Source of the DNA: Streptomyces sp. F63
Lineage (GTDB): Bacteria > Actinomycetota > Actinomycetes > Streptomycetales > Streptomycetaceae
Direction of reading: 5' to 3'
Length of the DNA stretch: 64,000 bases
NCBI RefSeq assembly: GCF_018070345.1
Contig: NZ_JAGPXX010000003.1
Coordinates: 62,001 to 126,000, forward strand
Of this stretch, positions 61,515 through 64,000 are shown piece by piece; position 1 is the first letter of the stretch, and the number at the start of each line of letters is the position of its first letter. The notes under the pieces were generated by a model. That model did not search any database and had not been told where the DNA came from. It worked only from the letters and a program-made list of their open reading frames with translations. The translations under genes and the position numbers were made by a program.

Positions 61515-61916
61515 GTGGGTACCTTGCGGTCAGTCGTGTACGACGCCGGCATGCTGATCGCTGCCGAGAGGTCGGACACCCGGGCATGGCGAGCGCATCG
61601 CTCCTATCTGACAGCGGGAGGCATCCCGCAGATTCCGGCGACGGTGGTCGCCCAGGTGTGGCGGGGCGGCGTTCGGCAGGCACGCCTGGCGCAGTTGCTG
61701 AGGGGATGTGACATAGCCGCCATGGACGAAGCCGCTGCCCGGGAGACTGGCGAACTGCTGGGTACCGCAGGCACGGCTGATCCGGTGGACGGTTCGGTCG
61801 CCGTGCTGGGCGTTCGGCTCGGCGCTGTGGTGGTGACCTCCGACCCCGACGACATCCAGCACCTTCTGGACCAGATGGGGAGTCGCGGAAAGCACGTGAC
61901 GGTGCAGGTCACCTGA
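61515..61916 (+). CDS. VapC-like PIN-domain ribonuclease toxin
   Basis: A 133-residue protein from GTG 61515, preceded by GAGGGGGAG. PIN-domain acidic residues are visible: Asp in VVYDAGMLIAAERSD near 9, the AREtGELLGTAGTADPVDGS stretch (Glu and Asp near 78-96) and VVTSDPDDIQHLL near 110. Such metal-dependent nucleases cleave tRNA or rRNA when freed from their antitoxin. The usual Thr/Ser-x-x-E helix after strand two (PATVVAQVW) carries no clear Glu, so activity needs checking. It is coupled with the upstream antitoxin gene in one short operon. Family call fairly certain. Confidence 0.82.
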   Translation: MGTLRSVVYDAGMLIAAERSDTRAWRAHRSYLTAGGIPQIPATVVAQVWRGGVRQARLAQLLRGCDIAAMDEAAARETGELLGTAGTADPVDGSVAVLGVRLGAVVVTSDPDDIQHLLDQMGSRGKHVTVQVT

Positions 61917-62058
61917 CGGCTCGCAGCGGGACGCGCGCTGCCGCGGACGGGTGACTTCCCAGCCGCCGCCCGCGCGGATGGCGCAGGCCGGGATGCGGGG
62001 TCGGGCGGGCCGGGTTCGGATGGGACCGGGCGTCCGTTCCCGACCGAGGAGGCACCTC

Positions 62059-63699
62059 ATGCGCCGATCCCCGCACGCCAGATGGGTCACCTGCGCCGCC
62101 TGCGCGATCGCCGTCGCCCTGGCCGCGACGGCCTGCGGCGGGGACGACGACGGCGGCAGCGGAGGAGGGGACGGGACCGGCGTCCTCAGCTCCTCCTGGG
62201 GCGACCCGCAGAACCCGCTGGAGCCGGCGAACACCAACGAGGTCCAGGGCGGCAAGGTCCTCGACATGATCTTCCGGGGGCTCAAGCGGTACGACCCGGA
62301 GACCGGCGAGGCCAAGGACATGCTCGCCGAGTCCATCACCACCGACGACTCGCAGACCTTCACCGTCAAGGTCAAGGACGGCTGGACGTTCAGCAACGGC
62401 GAGAAGGTCACGGCGAAGTCGTTCGTGGACGCCTGGAACTACGGCGCCAACGTCGACAACGCGCAGAAGAACGCCTACTTCTTCGAGTACATCGAGGGCT
62501 ACGACGCGGTCCACCCGGAGGAGGGCGACCCGACGGCCGAGACCCTCTCCGGACTGAAGGTCGAGGACGACCGCACCTTCACCGTCAAGCTCAGCCAGAA
62601 GTTCTCCACCTGGCCGGACACCCTCGGCTACAACGCCTTCGCCCCGCTGCCGCGGGCCTTCTTCGACGACCACGACGCCTGGGTGAAGAAGCCGGTCGGC
62701 AACGGCCCCTACCAGGTCGAGTCCTACACCAAGGGCTCCGTGATGAAGCTGCGGAAGTGGGACGACTACCCCGGCGACGACAAGGCGCAGAACGGCGGCG
62801 TCGATCTCAAGGTCTACACCGACAACAACGCCGCCTACACCGACCTCCTCGCCGGCAACCTCGACCTCGCCGACGACATCCCCGCCGCCCAGCTCAAGAA
62901 CGTCGAGGACGACCTCGGCGACCGCTACATCAACCAGCCGGCCGGCATCATCCAGACCCTCGCCTTCCCCTTCTACGACGACGCGTGGGGTGAGGGGAAG
63001 GCGCAGTTGCGCAAGGGCATCTCCCGGGCCATCAACCGCGAGCAGATCACCGAGCAGATCTTCAGCAACACCCGCACCCCCGCCAGCGACTGGACCTCGC
63101 CCGTCCTCGGTGAGGAGGGCGGCTACGAGAAGGGCCTGTGCGGCCAGGCCTGCGAGTACGACCCGGACGAGGCCAAGAAGATGATCGAGGACGCGGGCGG
63201 CCTCCCCGGCGGGAAGATCACCCTCACGTCCAATGTCGACACCGGCTCGCACCGCCAGTGGCTCGACGCCGTCTGCAACAGCATCAACAACGCCCTCGGC
63301 CGGGACCGCGCCTGCACCGTCAACCCGGTCGGCACCTTCGCGGACTACCGCAACCAGATCGGCGATCAGCGCATGAAGGGCCCCTTCCGGGCCGGCTGGC
63401 AGATGGACTACCCGCTGATCCAGAACTTCCTCCAGCCGCTCTACTACACCAACGCCTCGTCCAACGACGGCAAGTGGAGCAACGAGAAGTTCGACCGGCT
63501 CGTCGACGAGGCCAACGCCCAGAGCGACACCCAGAAGGCCATCAGGACCTTCCAGGACGCCGAGAGGGTGCTCGTCGAAGAGATGCCCGCCATCCCGCTC
63601 TGGTACCAGAACGGCAGCGCCGGCTACTCCGACCGGCTGTCGGACGTGAAGCTCAACCCCTTCAGCGTCCCCGTCTACGACCAGATCAAGGTCGCCTGA
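62059..63699 (+). CDS. oligopeptide ABC transporter substrate-binding lipoprotein (BldKB-like)
   Basis: A 546-residue protein. ATG 62059 is set by GAGGAGG; the frame upstream to 61951 lacks a site. The signal (MRRSPHARWVTCAACAIAVA, then LAATAC) places the lipobox Cys at residue 26. The mature SBP_bac_5 fold shows AKDMLAESITTDDSQTFTVK, GISRAINREQITEQIFSN and VLVEEMPAIPLWYQNGSAGY. It is about half-similar by eye to the lipoprotein at 55282-56913 and would bind peptides. In Streptomyces coelicolor the BldK importer, needed for aerial growth, has such a lipoprotein; equivalence here is inference. A cut permease follows. Confidence 0.9.
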   Translation: MRRSPHARWVTCAACAIAVALAATACGGDDDGGSGGGDGTGVLSSSWGDPQNPLEPANTNEVQGGKVLDMIFRGLKRYDPETGEAKDMLAESITTDDSQTFTVKVKDGWTFSNGEKVTAKSFVDAWNYGANVDNAQKNAYFFEYIEGYDAVHPEEGDPTAETLSGLKVEDDRTFTVKLSQKFSTWPDTLGYNAFAPLPRAFFDDHDAWVKKPVGNGPYQVESYTKGSVMKLRKWDDYPGDDKAQNGGVDLKVYTDNNAAYTDLLAGNLDLADDIPAAQLKNVEDDLGDRYINQPAGIIQTLAFPFYDDAWGEGKAQLRKGISRAINREQITEQIFSNTRTPASDWTSPVLGEEGGYEKGLCGQACEYDPDEAKKMIEDAGGLPGGKITLTSNVDTGSHRQWLDAVCNSINNALGRDRACTVNPVGTFADYRNQIGDQRMKGPFRAGWQMDYPLIQNFLQPLYYTNASSNDGKWSNEKFDRLVDEANAQSDTQKAIRTFQDAERVLVEEMPAIPLWYQNGSAGYSDRLSDVKLNPFSVPVYDQIKVA

Positions 63700-63742
63700 C
63701 GAGCCCCACGAGCCCCACGAGCCCCACGAGCCCCACGAGCCC
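63700..63742 (+). repeat. nine-base tandem repeat between lipoprotein and permease genes
   Basis: GAGCCCCAC is repeated four times in full from 63701, plus a partial fifth copy to 63742, directly after the stop codon. It lies where the other oligopeptide operon has a stem-loop. Such a microsatellite could vary in length between strains. Confidence 0.85.
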
Positions 63743-63832
63743 GAAGCGCCCGACGGCCCGTACCGCCAGGAACCGGAGCACCACGCGGTACGGGCGCGGG
63801 CGGCGGCGGACCACGACCCCCGGAGCACCCCC

Positions 63833-64000
63833 ATGGGACGCTATGTGATCCGGCGGCTGCTCCAGATGATCCCCGTGTTCATCGGCAGCACCTTCCTGAT
63901 CTTCGTCATGGTGTACGCGCTCGGCGACCCCGTCGCGGCGCTCTTCGGCGACCGGGCGCCCGACCCGGCCACCGCCGCCCGCATCCGCAAGGAGCTCTAC
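63833..64000 (+). CDS. oligopeptide ABC transporter permease (OppB/DppB-like), 5' part only
   Basis: The 56 visible residues open MGRYVIRRLLQMIPVFIGST and include one hydrophobic helix with FLIFVMVYALGDPVAALFGD, then RAPDPATAARIRKELY as the window ends. The opening is nearly the same as that of the permease at 57002-57925, which gives the family. The start follows CGGAGCACCCCC. The gene would continue a second oligopeptide import operon beginning with the lipoprotein at 62059. Confidence 0.9.
   Translation, partial: MGRYVIRRLLQMIPVFIGSTFLIFVMVYALGDPVAALFGDRAPDPATAARIRKELY

Overview
The window is high-GC actinobacterial chromosome, almost certainly Streptomyces. The signs are GC-saturated third codon positions, many GTG starts, a Streptomyces-type SpoIIE phosphatase with GAF and HATPase domains, a 58-residue SPOR-like protein, a three-subunit succinate dehydrogenase with a large b-type cytochrome, BipA, and BldK-like oligopeptide importers. 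No rRNA, tRNA, integrase, insertion sequence or CRISPR array was recognised.

Layout. (1) 1-8330: the edge of a small redox or secondary-metabolism neighbourhood. It holds a cut Baeyer-Villiger-type monooxygenase, a Tat-exported cytokinin-dehydrogenase-like flavoenzyme, an SRPBCC protein, an alpha/beta hydrolase and a 4'-phosphopantetheinyl transferase, then on the minus strand an AraC regulator, two DUF1772 membrane proteins, a hemerythrin-like protein and an NmrA-like reductase. (2) 8488-21659: an unbroken minus-strand, translationally coupled eight-gene operon. In order of transcription it encodes a J-domain-like protein without HPD, an Hsp70, a degenerate kinase-fold plus TPR-like protein, a membrane-anchored helical-repeat protein, a 96-residue protein, a TPR protein, a TIR-beta-propeller protein and a 1226-residue TPR protein. 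It looks like an uncharacterised chaperone/TIR conflict (defence or programmed-death) system and is the most interesting part of the window. A 63-residue peptide gene diverges from its promoter. (3) 22067-36071: polyamine/GABA-type catabolism. It comprises two class III aminotransferases, an Lrp regulator, a DadA/PuuB-like amine oxidase, a complete PotABCD-type importer, an aminobutyraldehyde-type dehydrogenase, an MmsA-type dehydrogenase and a divergent PucR regulator. (4) 36189-45259: signalling and housekeeping genes, namely a BlaI/M56 protease pair, Spo0M, TatA, a GntR regulator, a SPOR-like protein, a Nudix hydrolase, a free HATPase anti-sigma-type kinase and an 880-residue PAS/GAF/SpoIIE/HATPase phosphatase. 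(5) 45291-49529: sdhCAB and a small conserved protein. (6) 49530-52654: a repeat-rich region leading into a solute-binding lipoprotein gene that is broken by a one-base frameshift. (7) 52826-64000: bipA, a complete oligopeptide ABC transporter operon, a VapBC-like toxin-antitoxin pair with a palindromic, probably leaderless promoter, and the start of a second oligopeptide importer (lipoprotein plus a cut permease).

How the genes work together. In region 3, polyamines imported by PotABCD would be transaminated or oxidised (aminotransferases, amine oxidase), the aldehydes oxidised by the two dehydrogenases, and the pathway controlled by Lrp and PucR. A shared 12-base motif lies in front of both the lrp gene and the aldehyde dehydrogenase gene. 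In region 2, gene order and stop/start overlaps imply production of the eight proteins in fixed ratio; the TIR protein keeps the Glu expected of NAD-cleaving TIR enzymes, so chaperone-based sensing coupled to NAD depletion is a reasonable but untested model. All functional calls rest on reading motifs in the translated sequence, without database searches.
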